NCBI RefSeq assembly: GCF_016862815.1
Contig: NZ_BONR01000001.1
Span: 868,001 to 932,000 of the forward strand
DNA length: 64,000 nt
Source: Demequina activiva
GTDB lineage: Bacteria; Actinomycetota; Actinomycetes; Actinomycetales; Demequinaceae
Reading direction: 5' to 3'
A program made the translations under genes and the position numbers. The notes below the pieces were generated by a model that was not told the DNA's origin, ran no database searches, and saw only the letters and a program-made list of their open reading frames with translations. Below, one piece after another: positions 1 through 8,442 of the stretch (within the stretch, counting starts at the first letter, position 1; each line of letters starts with the position of its first letter).

Positions 1-1769
1 TCAAGGAGGGCAAGGTCGGCGGCATCGCGGACATCCGCGACCAGACCTCTGGCCGCACCGGGCAGCGACTCGAGATCGTGCTCAAGCGCGACGCGGTCGC
101 GAAGGTGGTGCTCAACAACCTCTACAAGCACACGCAGCTGCAGGACACGTTCGGCTGCAACATGCTGGCGATCGTGGACGGCGTTCCCCGCACCCTCGCG
201 CTCGACGGGTTCATCCGCTACTGGGTGGCGCACCAGCTCGAGGTCATCCAGCGCCGCACCGCGTACCGCCTGCGCGAGGCCGAGCGCGAGGCCCACATCC
301 TGCAGGGCTATCTCAAGGCGCTCGACGCGATCGACGAGGTCATCGCGCTGATCCGCCGCTCGCCGTCCGCCGAGGAGGCGCGCACCGGCCTGATGGAGCT
401 GCTCGATGTGGACGAGGTCCAGGCGACCGCGATCCTCAACCTGCAGCTGCGCCGTCTCGCCGCCCTCGAGCGCCAGCGCATCCAGGACGACTACGCCGCC
501 CTGATGGAGGAGATCACCGATCTCAAGGACATCCTCGCGGACGACGCCCGCCAGCGAACCATCATCTCCGACGAGCTGGGCGAGATCGTCCGCAAGTACG
601 GCGACGAGCGTCGCACCGAGATCTCGCCCTTCGACGGCGAGGTGTCGATGGAGGACCTCATCGCCGAGGAGGAGGTGGTCGTCACGATCACCCGCTCCGG
701 CTACGCCAAGCGCACGCGCTCGGACCAGTACCGCGCCCAGAAGCGCGGCGGCAAGGGCGTCCGTGGAGCGACGCTGCGCACGGACGACATGGTCGACCAC
801 TTCTTCGTGACGACCACGCACCATTGGCTGCTGTTCTTCACCAACCTGGGCCGCGTCTACCGCGCGAAGGGCTACGAGCTGCCCGAGGGCGGCCGCGACT
901 CGAAGGGCCAGCACGTCGCGAACATGCTGGCCTTCCAGCCGGGCGAGGAGATCGCCCAGGTGCTCGACCTCAAGTCCTACGAGGACAAGCCGTACCTGGT
1001 GCTCGCCACCAAGCGCGGCCTGGTCAAGAAGACTGACCTCACCGCGTACGACTCGAACCGCACTGGCGGCCTCATCGCCGTGAACCTGCGAGACGTCGAG
1101 GGCGAGGATGGCGAGCTGCGTCCCGACGAGCTCGTCGCGGCGCGACTCGTGAGCCCGGAGGACGACCTCATGCTGGTCTCCCGCAAGGGACAGTCCGTGC
1201 GCTTCCACGCCACGGATGAGGAGCTGCGCCCCATGGGCCGTGCGACGTCCGGCGTGAAGGGCATGAGCTTCCGCGGCGACGACGAGCTGCTCGCGCTCGA
1301 CGTGATCGATGCGTCCGTCCCGGACGCCGAGGAGCTCGGCGTCTCCGACGCCTCCGACGAGGACGCCGCGGACGTGGCGGCCGATGCGGGCGGTCCGTTC
1401 TCCTTCGTGGTCACCGAGAACGGGTTCGCGAAGCGCACGGCCGTGTCCGCCTGGACCCCCAAGCACCGCGGCGGGCTCGGCGTGAAGGTCGCCAAGCTCA
1501 CCGAGGAGCGCGGCGACCTGGTGGGTGCGATGCTCGTGGACGAGAACGACGAGGTGCTCGTCATCATGGGCTCCGGCAAGGTGGTCCGATCCACCGTCTC
1601 GGAGGTCCCTGCCAAGGGCAAGGACACCATGGGCGTCACGTTCGCCAAGCCGGCCAAGGGTGACACCATCATCGGTATCGCTCGCAACGTGGAGCGCAAG
1701 CTCGACGTCGACGAGCCGCTCGAGGACGGCGAGGCCGACGGCGCACCGGAGGACAGCCCGGGCGAGTAG
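1..1769 (+). CDS. gyrA: DNA gyrase subunit A (5' end outside the window)
   Basis: The frame is open from base 3 and gives 588 visible residues, about the last two thirds of GyrA. GyrA breaks and rejoins DNA in the A2B2 gyrase that introduces negative supercoils. The visible part begins in the breakage-reunion core ([14 protein letters not shown] near base 20), continues through the coiled-coil segment, and enters the C-terminal beta-pinwheel that wraps DNA. The GyrA box reads QKRGGKG from about base 738 (visible residue 246). The protein ends in an acidic tail ([13 protein letters not shown]), common in actinobacterial GyrA. The catalytic tyrosine and quinolone-resistance region lie upstream and cannot be judged. 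The stop is TAG at 1767. Identification is secure. Confidence 0.97.
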   Translation, partial: KEGKVGGIADIRDQTSGRTGQRLEIVLKRDAVAKVVLNNLYKHTQLQDTFGCNMLAIVDGVPRTLALDGFIRYWVAHQLEVIQRRTAYRLREAEREAHILQGYLKALDAIDEVIALIRRSPSAEEARTGLMELLDVDEVQATAILNLQLRRLAALERQRIQDDYAALMEEITDLKDILADDARQRTIISDELGEIVRKYGDERRTEISPFDGEVSMEDLIAEEEVVVTITRSGYAKRTRSDQYRAQKRGGKGVRGATLRTDDMVDHFFVTTTHHWLLFFTNLGRVYRAKGYELPEGGRDSKGQHVANMLAFQPGEEIAQVLDLKSYEDKPYLVLATKRGLVKKTDLTAYDSNRTGGLIAVNLRDVEGEDGELRPDELVAARLVSPEDDLMLVSRKGQSVRFHATDEELRPMGRATSGVKGMSFRGDDELLALDVIDASVPDAEELGVSDASDEDAADVAADAGGPFSFVVTENGFAKRTAVSAWTPKHRGGLGVKVAKLTEERGDLVGAMLVDENDEVLVIMGSGKVVRSTVSEVPAKGKDTMGVTFAKPAKGDTIIGIARNVERKLDVDEPLEDGEADGAPEDSPGE

Positions 1770-1803
1770 GGCCTCGACGCCGGGTTCTCGCTCTACCATC
1801 GGC

Positions 1804-2118
1804 ATGTCGGCAGCTGTGCCGAGACGCGGAGACGGGGCTCGAGTGGAGATCAGTGCGGCCGTGACCTGGGCGGTGGCAGCCCTGGGGTTCGTGGCGTTCC
1901 TGGCGAGCGCGGTCTGGTGGGTCTCCCGCTATGACCGGCCCCGACGCGCGCGCCGGACGGTGGTCGCGATCCTCGTGGCGCTCGGCATCGTGGTGCTGGT
2001 GCCGATGGCATGGGTGGCGTACCTGTTCCTGGGACCGAGCGATCACGACCAGCTCGAGGAGGAGGCGCGGTACGAGGCCTCACCCGCGGGTGGCCCAGCG
2101 CTCAACGCTCCCGCCTAG
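1804..2118 (+). CDS. Small two-helix membrane protein
   Basis: A 104-residue frame follows gyrA by 34 bp. It has two predicted membrane helices, TWAVAALGFVAFLASAVWWV and a second in the stretch RTVVAILVALGIVVLVPMAW, separated by a basic loop (RYDRPRRARR), and ends in an acidic then Gly/Pro/Ala-rich tail. No family is recognised. Two starts are possible: ATG 1804, four bases after a TACCAT hexamer (possible -10), or GTG 1843 behind a purine-rich CGGAGACGGGG, which leaves only the membrane part (91 residues). Its stop codon overlaps the stop of the convergent MFS gene. Confidence 0.6.
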   Translation: MSAAVPRRGDGARVEISAAVTWAVAALGFVAFLASAVWWVSRYDRPRRARRTVVAILVALGIVVLVPMAWVAYLFLGPSDHDQLEEEARYEASPAGGPALNAPA

Positions 2119-3497
2119 ACTCGCGATCCGCGATCCGCCGGCGTCTTCACGAACAGCAGCAGCACCATGCCGGCGCCCACCACGGCGATGATGCCGAGCG
2201 TGCCCCAGATGGTCGCGCCCAGCAGCTCGATGCTCGCCCACCACGCGAGCGGCGCGAGGAACGAGGCCGCACGCCCCGTGGTCGCGTAGAGCCCGAACAC
2301 CTCGGCCTCGCGCCCGGCGGGCGCGACGCGAGCCAGCAGCGAGCGCGACGCCGACTGCGCCGGCCCCACGAACGCCGTGAGGATCAGCCCTGCGACCCAG
2401 AACACGATGGCGCCAGCGGCATTGAAGACCAGCACCGCGAGGCCCGCGGCCACCACGCCCCCCAACGAGAACAGGATGACCCGGCGGGGCCCTAGCCGGT
2501 CGTCGAACCGGCCGGCGATGATGGTCGCGACGCCGGCGATCGCGGAGGCGGCGATGCCGAAGACGATCACCGAGCTGTCGCCGAAGTCGAACGCCTGGGT
2601 CGCGAGGATCGCTCCGAAGGTGAACACCCCCGCCAGCCCGTCGCGGTACACGGCGGACGCAAGCAGGAACCAGAGCGTCGAGCGCGCGGTGCGCCACAGG
2701 TCGCCGAGGTCACGCCACAGCACGGCATAGCCCTGGAAGATCCCCACCCGCGGCCGACCAGCCGCGGCCGTCGACTCCGGCACGAAGGCGAAGACCGGCC
2801 AGGCGAACAGCAGCGTCCACACGGCGCAGCCCACGGCGATGACGCGGAAGGCCATGCCGTTGGAGGTGTCCATGCCGAACCAGTCGAGCTCGGTGAGCAC
2901 CACCACGATCACCAGCGCGACGATCCCGCCCAGGTATCCGAGGCCCCAGCCCAGACCGGATACCCGGCCCATCGACCTCGGCGTCGTGACCTGCACGATC
3001 ATCGCGTTGTAGTTGACGCCGGCGATCTCGCCGAACACGCCGCCGAGCGCGATCAGCCCCGCTCCCAGCCAGAAGTAGTCGGGAGAGGGCTGGACGAAGA
3101 ACAGGCCCAGGGTGCACGCGACCACCAGCGCAGTCATGGCCCCCAGCCAGGCCTTGCGTCGCCCTGTCGCATCCGCCCTCTGCCCCAGCACGGGAGCCAG
3201 GAGAGCCACCAGGATCCCCGCGATCGTCATGCCCAGGCCGAAGTCCGCCGCGAGATCGCTGAGCGCCGTCTCGACCTGAGGCGAGTCCTCGCCCAGTGCC
3301 GCGATCTCCGGATCGATGAAGCCGTCCTTGGTCAGGTACAGCGCGACGAACACGAAGGTGATGATCACGGTGTTGAACGGCTGCGTCGCCCAGTCCCACA
3401 GCGCCCATGCCCACACCCGCCGGCGCGGGATGGTCCCGCCCTCGGCGGGCACGCGGGCGTCAGCGATGGAGGGCAGCACGTCGTCGTGGTCGCTCAT
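2115..3497 (-). CDS. MFS transporter, UMF1/Atg22-like
   Basis: This 460-residue protein has about twelve hydrophobic helices. The N-terminal signature WALWDWATQPFNTVIITFVF is the version of the W/Y-DWANSAF motif found in the UMF1 (Atg22-like) branch of the major facilitator superfamily. The cytoplasmic loop DDRLGPRRVILFSLGG matches the second-half MFS loop motif. Substrates of bacterial UMF1 proteins are mostly unknown, so none is assigned. The start at 3497 lacks a clear Shine-Dalgarno sequence. The gene is divergent from the hydrolase at 3562, with 64 bp between start codons. Its 3' end shares four bases (CTAG) with the stop of the gene on the other strand. Confidence 0.85.
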   Translation of the reverse strand: MSDHDDVLPSIADARVPAEGGTIPRRRVWAWALWDWATQPFNTVIITFVFVALYLTKDGFIDPEIAALGEDSPQVETALSDLAADFGLGMTIAGILVALLAPVLGQRADATGRRKAWLGAMTALVVACTLGLFFVQPSPDYFWLGAGLIALGGVFGEIAGVNYNAMIVQVTTPRSMGRVSGLGWGLGYLGGIVALVIVVVLTELDWFGMDTSNGMAFRVIAVGCAVWTLLFAWPVFAFVPESTAAAGRPRVGIFQGYAVLWRDLGDLWRTARSTLWFLLASAVYRDGLAGVFTFGAILATQAFDFGDSSVIVFGIAASAIAGVATIIAGRFDDRLGPRRVILFSLGGVVAAGLAVLVFNAAGAIVFWVAGLILTAFVGPAQSASRSLLARVAPAGREAEVFGLYATTGRAASFLAPLAWWASIELLGATIWGTLGIIAVVGAGMVLLLFVKTPADRGSRV

Positions 3498-3561
3498 AGG
3501 TCACAGCGTGCCCTACCTCGGTGAACGGCGGGTGGCGGGCGCGCGGCGATAGCATCAGCAG

Positions 3562-4515
3562 ATGGATCCCGTCAGCGCGCCCACCACTCTCGACTGGCAG
3601 CAGGATGTGCTCGACGGGTACGAGCAGGCGCCGCTGGCCCCCGCGACGCTGATCCGGCGCATCGGCCGTCCCGAGCAGCCCCGCGCGGTGGTGCTGCACG
3701 TGCATGGCTACAACGACTACTTCTTCACCACGCATGTGGCCGAGGCGCTCACTGAGATGGGTCTGGCGTTCTATGCGGTGGACATGCGGCGCGCGGGGCG
3801 CTCGCTCCAGCCCGGCGAGAAGCCTCATCACATCACCGACATCGCGGAGCTGGGCGCGGACATCTCCGCTGCGGCCGCGGCTGCGGTGGTGGACGCGCGC
3901 GCGGTCACCGGTGATGACAGCCTCCCGCTCGTGGTCCATGCCCACTCGACCGGCGGCCTCGCGGCAGCCATCTGGGCATCCGACACCCCCGACCCCGACC
4001 TCGCGGCCGTGATCCTCAACAGCCCCTTCTTCGGGCTGCTGCTGCGACCGTGGGAGCGATACGCGATGACGGCCACGCCCGCGATCAGCCGGGTGCGGCC
4101 CGCGACGGTGATCGCGCGCGTGCCCTCGCCGTACACGGTCGCCCTGATCGACAAGGGCCGATGGGAGTTCGACCCGGCGTGGAAGAAGCCCGGCGGCGAA
4201 CCCGCGACCGCTGGCTGGCTCGCAGCCACGCGCGCGGCGCAGCGCCGGGTGTCGCAAGGCCTGGACATCCAGGTCCCTGTCCTGGTGGGCCGCTCGGACT
4301 CCTCGGGCCCGGATCGTGACAGCAACCCGCGTCATCAGAGCCAGGACGTGGTGATCGACGTCTCTCTCATCGCGGCGTGGGCGCAGGGCCTGGGGCCTGA
4401 TGTGCACGAGGTCGTGATCGACGGCGCCATCCATGACCTCACGCTGTCCGCGCCCGGGCCCCGTCAGGCCTTCCTCGACGCCGTGGAGGCGTTCGTGGAT
4501 ACAGTGCTGGAATGA
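3562..4515 (+). CDS. Alpha/beta hydrolase, monoacylglycerol-lipase-like
   Basis: A 317-residue cytoplasmic serine hydrolase of the lysophospholipase/monoglyceride lipase type (Hydrolase_4 fold). Seen in the sequence: an oxyanion segment VLHVHGYNDY, the nucleophile elbow HAHSTGG with Ser129 (the usual first Gly of GxSxG is Ala-His here), a candidate catalytic Asp in VLVGRSDSS, and the catalytic His in DGAIHDLTL. The elbow variant is typical of this subfamily. There is no signal peptide. It overlaps the downstream glycerophosphodiesterase by four bases (ATGA), so the pair probably acts together on glycerolipid or phospholipid breakdown products; this is inferred from context. TAGCAT lies six bases before ATG with no Shine-Dalgarno sequence, so the mRNA may be leaderless. 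Confidence 0.82.
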   Translation: MDPVSAPTTLDWQQDVLDGYEQAPLAPATLIRRIGRPEQPRAVVLHVHGYNDYFFTTHVAEALTEMGLAFYAVDMRRAGRSLQPGEKPHHITDIAELGADISAAAAAAVVDARAVTGDDSLPLVVHAHSTGGLAAAIWASDTPDPDLAAVILNSPFFGLLLRPWERYAMTATPAISRVRPATVIARVPSPYTVALIDKGRWEFDPAWKKPGGEPATAGWLAATRAAQRRVSQGLDIQVPVLVGRSDSSGPDRDSNPRHQSQDVVIDVSLIAAWAQGLGPDVHEVVIDGAIHDLTLSAPGPRQAFLDAVEAFVDTVLE

Positions 4516-5282
4516 GCGCTCGTCACCCGTACTTCGACAATGGCGGCCGCCCGGTCGCCCTCGCGCATCGTGGCTTCTCGCTCGAGGGGCTCGAGAACTC
4601 CATGAGGGCCTTCCAGGCGGCGGTGGACTTGGGATACCGCTATCTCGAGACCGATGCGCATGGAACCAGCGACGAGGTGGCGGTCGCGTTGCACGACTCG
4701 ACGCTCGACCGCACCACGGATGCGACCGGAGAGGTCGCCGACCACCCGTGGTCGCGCGTCAAGGCTGCGCGCATCGGCGGCGTCGAGCCCGTGCCGCGCC
4801 TTGAGGACATCCTCGGAACCTGGCCCGACGTCAAGGTGAACATCGACGTCAAGGGCGAGTCCGGCATCGGCCCCATCGCGGCCGCGATCGAGAGGACCCA
4901 GGCGCACGATCGCGTGTGCGTCGGCTCGTTCTCGGCGGATCGCCGCCGGGCGACACTGAAGCTGCTGTCCAAGCCGGTCGCGACTCCCGCCGCCCAGCGC
5001 GAGGCGATCGCGTGGTGGATCGGCGTGTGGACCGGGGCGGACGCGCAGGCCACCCTGGGAGACGTGGACGCGCTGCAGATCCCGTGGCGCAACGGGCCGG
5101 TGCCGTTCATCGGCCGCAAGCACATCGACGCCGCGCACGCCGCGGGGCGCGAGGTGCACATCTGGACGGTGAACAGGCGCGATCACATGGAGCACCTGCT
5201 CGACCTCGGCGTCGACGGCCTGGTCTCGGATCGCGCGGACATCCTCAAAGACGTGCTGGTCGCTCGCGGACAGTGGGCCTAG
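4512..5282 (+). CDS. Glycerophosphodiester phosphodiesterase
   Basis: A 256-residue protein with the GDPD TIM-barrel signatures: ALAHRGFSLEGLENSMRAF near the N-terminus, YLETDAHGTSDE with metal-binding Glu and Asp, HDSTLDRTT with the catalytic His, and VHIWTVNRRDHM near the end. The family hydrolyses glycerophosphodiesters to glycerol-3-phosphate and an alcohol. No signal peptide is visible, so a cytoplasmic enzyme is likely. Translation is coupled to the upstream hydrolase through ATGA. The product would feed glycerol-3-phosphate dehydrogenase, whose gene is at 14.8 kb. The symbols glpQ or ugpQ would be plausible but are not assigned. Confidence 0.92.
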   Translation: MSARHPYFDNGGRPVALAHRGFSLEGLENSMRAFQAAVDLGYRYLETDAHGTSDEVAVALHDSTLDRTTDATGEVADHPWSRVKAARIGGVEPVPRLEDILGTWPDVKVNIDVKGESGIGPIAAAIERTQAHDRVCVGSFSADRRRATLKLLSKPVATPAAQREAIAWWIGVWTGADAQATLGDVDALQIPWRNGPVPFIGRKHIDAAHAAGREVHIWTVNRRDHMEHLLDLGVDGLVSDRADILKDVLVARGQWA

Positions 5283-5289
5283 CCGCCCC

Positions 5290-7797
5290 TCAGATGAACA
5301 GGGTGCTCCCGGACTCCTGAGCCTCGCCCAGGAACGTCGCCACACCGCCCAGCTCGACGCCCTCGATGAGGTCGGACTGCGCGATCCCCAGCAGGTCCAT
5401 GGTCATGGTGCAGCCGATGAGCCTGGCGCCACCGGCCTGCGCTGCGGCGACGAGCTCTGGCAGCGGCTGGACATCGTGCTGGCGCATCACCCTGCGGATC
5501 ATCGCTGTGCCCGCGCCTGCCATGTGCATCTGTGACAGCGTCAGCTTGTCCGCGCCCCGCGGCATCATCGCGCCGAACATCCTCTCCATGGCCGTGCGCT
5601 CGCGTGGTGGGGGATCCTCGCGACGCAGGGCGTTGAGACCCCAGAACGTGAAGAACATCGACACGTCCTGCCCCATCGCGAGCGCGCCGTTGGCGATGAT
5701 GAACGCCGCCAGGACCTTGTCGAGGTCGCCGGAGAACACCACCATCGAGGTCTTCGCCGGTCCGGGGGCCGATGAGCTGGTCACCGGCGCGGTGCCGCCC
5801 TTGCGGAAGGTCGCGACGTAGCCGGGACCCTGTGGCTCCATCGACACCAGGGTGTGCCCGTTCTTCGATGCCCACGCCGGCCCGTCGAGGGCGAACCCTG
5901 GATCCGAGACGGTCACGCGGATCTCGTCCCCCGCATCGGCCGTCCTCATGGCGGCGGCGAGGCGCATGATGGGGCCCGGGCAGGCGAGACCGGTGCAGTC
6001 GAGGTCGGTGAGCGCGCCGGTGGCCGCCGCGACCGCGGAGGCCACCGAGACGTGCTCGGCGTAGCTCTCCATGGGTGGCTGTGCCTCCGAGCTCTCGCCA
6101 CCATGGTGCACGTGCTTGAAGGTGGTCGAGCCGCCGGACAGGGTCGCGACGTCCTCGAAGCCGGTCTGGACGAGGATGCGGTGCGCGAGGTACGAGCGGA
6201 AGCCCACGGCACAGTACAGACGCACGGGAGTGGTGCGATCCCAGTCGGCGATCGCATCGCGGAGCGTGGCGAGCGGCACGCTCTGCGCTCCGGGGATGTG
6301 CCACAGGTCGTACTCCTCCGGGGTGCGGACGTCGACCAGGCGCGTGCCGGCCGTGCCCGCCGGGTAGTCCTGGGCGTACCAGAGGCTCAGGTCGCCGCGC
6401 AGCACGTTCGCGGCGACGAAGCCTGCCATGTTGACGGGGTCCTTGGCCGAGCCGAAGGGCGGTGCGTAGGCGAGCTCCTGCTCCTCGAGGTCGTACACCG
6501 TGAGGCCTGCGCGGATCGCCATGGCGAACAGGTCCAGCCGCTTGTCGACCCCGTCGAATCCGCACGCCTGCGCGCCCAGCACCCGCCCGTCCGTGGGCGC
6601 GAAGAGCAGCTTGATGTGCATCATCGCGGTGCCGGGGTAGTAGCCGGCGTGGCCGGACGGATGGAGGTGCACCACGCGGTAGGCGACGCCTGCCGCGTCG
6701 AGCTGACGGGCGGTGGCGCCGGTCCCGCCCGCGACCATGTCGAACACCTTGACGATGCTGGTGCCCTGCGTCGAGCGGTACTCGGTGTCGCGTCCGCAGA
6801 TGTTCTCGGCCGCGACGCGCGCCTGGCGGTTCGCGGGACCCGCGAGCGGGTTCAGATGCGTGCCCGGCAGCACCGGGTGCGGCGTCTCGACGGCGTCGCC
6901 CGCCGCCCACACGTGGGGGTCGGAGGTGCGCATGTGGGTGTCCACGGCGATCCCGCCCCGAGGCCCCAGCTCAAGGCCGGCCTCCGCTGCCAGCGCCACG
7001 GCCGGCTTGACGCCGGCGGCGAGGATCACGAGGTCGGCATCGATGGTCGTGCCCGAGTCGAGCTCGACGGCGACACGCTCGTCCTGCTCTCCGTCGCCGC
7101 CCTCACCGCTGAGTGGCCGGAACGCCGCGGCGGCGGTGGACAGGTGCAGGCCGATGCCACGAGCGGTCAGGTGCTGCTCGACCGGTGCGGCGATCTCGTG
7201 GTCGACGGGCGGCAGTATCTGGTCCGACAGCTCGACGACGTCGACCTTGACGCCGCGGTGGTGCAGGTTCTCCGCCATCTCGAGGCCGATGTACCCGGCG
7301 CCGACCACCACTGCCCGGACCACGCCGCGGCGACCGGCCCGCTGTGCTGCGAGAGCGGCATCGAGTCGCGCCTTGATCCGGTCCATGTCGCCGATGCGCC
7401 GCAGCACGTGGACGGTGGGGTGGTCGATGCCGGGCAGCGGTGGACGCACTGCCTCGGCGCCCATGCACAGGGCCAGCGCGTCGTAGCTCTCGGTGGTCTC
7501 CTCGCCGGTGTCCGTGTCGCGCAGCGCGACCGTGCGCGAGGAGCGGTCGATCGCTATCACCTCGGTTCCCAGGCGCACATCGAGATCGAGGGCCTCCCTG
7601 AGGCTCTCCGGCGTCTGCAGGATCAGGCGCGACCGCTCGGTGATCACCTCGCCCACGTGGTACGGCAGGCCGCAATTGGCGAACGACACGTGATGACCGC
7701 GCTCGAGCACGATGATCTGCGCCGTCTCGTCGAGACGGCGGGCGCGTGCGGCGACGGACGCTCCGGCGGCCACTCCGCCGACGACGACGATCTTCAT
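5290..7797 (-). CDS. CoA-disulfide-reductase-like / rhodanese / TusA / DsrE2 fusion
   Basis: An 835-residue, four-module protein. Residues 1 to about 450 are a flavin/NAD(P)H pyridine nucleotide-disulfide oxidoreductase of the CoA-disulfide/CoA-persulfide reductase branch (MKIVVVGGVAAGASVAARAR; redox Cys42 in SFANCGLPY). A rhodanese follows, with Cys529 in YCAVGFRSYL. Next is a TusA/SirA domain with Cys606 in the CPGP motif. Last is a DsrE2-type domain with Cys796 in LIGCTMTMDLLG. All four catalytic cysteines are present, so the chain could reduce CoA persulfide and pass sulfane sulfur between domains. A role in sulfide or persulfide detoxification is inferred. GTG at 7800 is an alternative start, but ATG 7797 sits six bases from a perfect GGAGG. 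That ribosome site lies inside a CsoR/CstR-like palindrome at 7801-7816. Confidence 0.93.
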   Translation of the reverse strand: MKIVVVGGVAAGASVAARARRLDETAQIIVLERGHHVSFANCGLPYHVGEVITERSRLILQTPESLREALDLDVRLGTEVIAIDRSSRTVALRDTDTGEETTESYDALALCMGAEAVRPPLPGIDHPTVHVLRRIGDMDRIKARLDAALAAQRAGRRGVVRAVVVGAGYIGLEMAENLHHRGVKVDVVELSDQILPPVDHEIAAPVEQHLTARGIGLHLSTAAAAFRPLSGEGGDGEQDERVAVELDSGTTIDADLVILAAGVKPAVALAAEAGLELGPRGGIAVDTHMRTSDPHVWAAGDAVETPHPVLPGTHLNPLAGPANRQARVAAENICGRDTEYRSTQGTSIVKVFDMVAGGTGATARQLDAAGVAYRVVHLHPSGHAGYYPGTAMMHIKLLFAPTDGRVLGAQACGFDGVDKRLDLFAMAIRAGLTVYDLEEQELAYAPPFGSAKDPVNMAGFVAANVLRGDLSLWYAQDYPAGTAGTRLVDVRTPEEYDLWHIPGAQSVPLATLRDAIADWDRTTPVRLYCAVGFRSYLAHRILVQTGFEDVATLSGGSTTFKHVHHGGESSEAQPPMESYAEHVSVASAVAAATGALTDLDCTGLACPGPIMRLAAAMRTADAGDEIRVTVSDPGFALDGPAWASKNGHTLVSMEPQGPGYVATFRKGGTAPVTSSSAPGPAKTSMVVFSGDLDKVLAAFIIANGALAMGQDVSMFFTFWGLNALRREDPPPRERTAMERMFGAMMPRGADKLTLSQMHMAGAGTAMIRRVMRQHDVQPLPELVAAAQAGGARLIGCTMTMDLLGIAQSDLIEGVELGGVATFLGEAQESGSTLFI

Positions 7798-7800
7798 CAC

Positions 7801-7816
7801 ATACCTCCGGGGGTAT
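7801..7816. promoter_or_regulatory. CsoR/CstR-type operator candidate
   Basis: ATACCTCCGGGGGTAT is an inverted repeat with a single mismatched base pair. It resembles the ATACCCC...GGGGTAT operators of the CsoR/RcnR/CstR family. It covers the ribosome-binding GGAGG of the four-domain sulfur-transfer gene. In Staphylococcus aureus the persulfide sensor CstR controls cstA and a CoA-disulfide-reductase-like gene, so a persulfide-responsive regulator is the likeliest ligand. No csoR or cstR gene is present in this window. Confidence 0.6.
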
Positions 7817-7904
7817 CAGGTGTCGTCTTCACGCTAGGACGCCGCCGTGCCGTGCACGCGGGTCCTTGGTCCCGAGGCCCGCGCCGACGCGCACGATCGC
7901 TACC

Positions 7905-7935
7905 TTTTGACAGAGTCAAAACAAGCCCGTATGCT
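7905..7935 (+). promoter_or_regulatory. furA-katA promoter with overlapping Fur box
   Basis: TTGACA at 7907-7912 and TATGCT at 7930-7935 are separated by exactly 17 bases, a near-consensus vegetative promoter and the best in the window. TTTTGAC-AGA-GTCAAAA (7905-7921) is a perfect 7-3-7 inverted repeat over the -35. It is the expected kind of site for a Fur-family autorepressor. Transcription should begin about seven bases after the -10, at the ATG at 7943, giving a leaderless furA message. Confidence 0.8.
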
Positions 7936-7942
7936 CACACCG

Positions 7943-8413
7943 ATGACCACGTCCACCGCTGTCCCAGCTCCAGACGCCGTCGCGATGCTGCGCGACGCGG
8001 GCCTGCGCGTCACGGACACGCGCGTGGCGGCGATCGCCGCGCTGCATGTGCTGCCGCACTCGGGCGTCGACACGATCCTGGACGCCGTGGGAGACGCGCT
8101 CCCCGCCACCTCGCGCCAGAGCATCCACAACGTCCTCACGGACCTCGTCGCGGCCGGTCTCGCACGCCGCATCGAGCCTGCCGGCCAGCCCGGACTCTAC
8201 GAGCTTCGCGTGGGCGACAACCACCACCACATCGTGTGCCAGCGATGCGGTGCCGTCGCCGACGTCGACTGCGTCACGGGGCACGCGCCCTGCCTGACGC
8301 CCAGCCAGACTAGCGGCTTCGACCTCGCCGAGGCCGAAGTCACCTTCTGGGGCACCTGCGCCGACTGCTCAGCCGCCATGGCTGCGCGGGTCGACGCCGG
8401 CTCCCCCCGCTGA
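7943..8413 (+). CDS. furA: Fur-family peroxide/iron-responsive repressor
   Basis: A 156-residue Fur-family DNA-binding repressor. A winged helix occupies the first half (LRVTDTRVAAIAAL, TSRQSIHNVLTDLV as recognition region). A metal-binding half follows: NHHHIVCQRCG, then a second CxxC in TCADCS, forming the structural zinc site. It lies 29 bp upstream of a catalase gene, the arrangement of actinobacterial FurA/CatR regulators that derepress catalase under peroxide. Longer in-frame starts exist upstream, but the strong promoter puts the transcription start at about 7942, making ATG 7943 (leaderless) the best choice. Peroxide rather than iron or zinc sensing is inferred from the catalase neighbour. 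Confidence 0.88.
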   Translation: MTTSTAVPAPDAVAMLRDAGLRVTDTRVAAIAALHVLPHSGVDTILDAVGDALPATSRQSIHNVLTDLVAAGLARRIEPAGQPGLYELRVGDNHHHIVCQRCGAVADVDCVTGHAPCLTPSQTSGFDLAEAEVTFWGTCADCSAAMAARVDAGSPR

Positions 8414-8442
8414 CTCGCCCACTGCCAATCAAGGAGAGAAAC

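Noticed and set aside
5854..8313. An 819-codon open frame antisense to the sulfur-transfer fusion and furA
   Set aside because: High GC leaves antisense frames open. Its protein is Arg/His/Gly-rich with no recognisable motif, while the opposite strand encodes intact enzymes. The same applies to long antisense frames over pknB (26529-29174), glgP (50918-53197) and gcvP (56018-58063).
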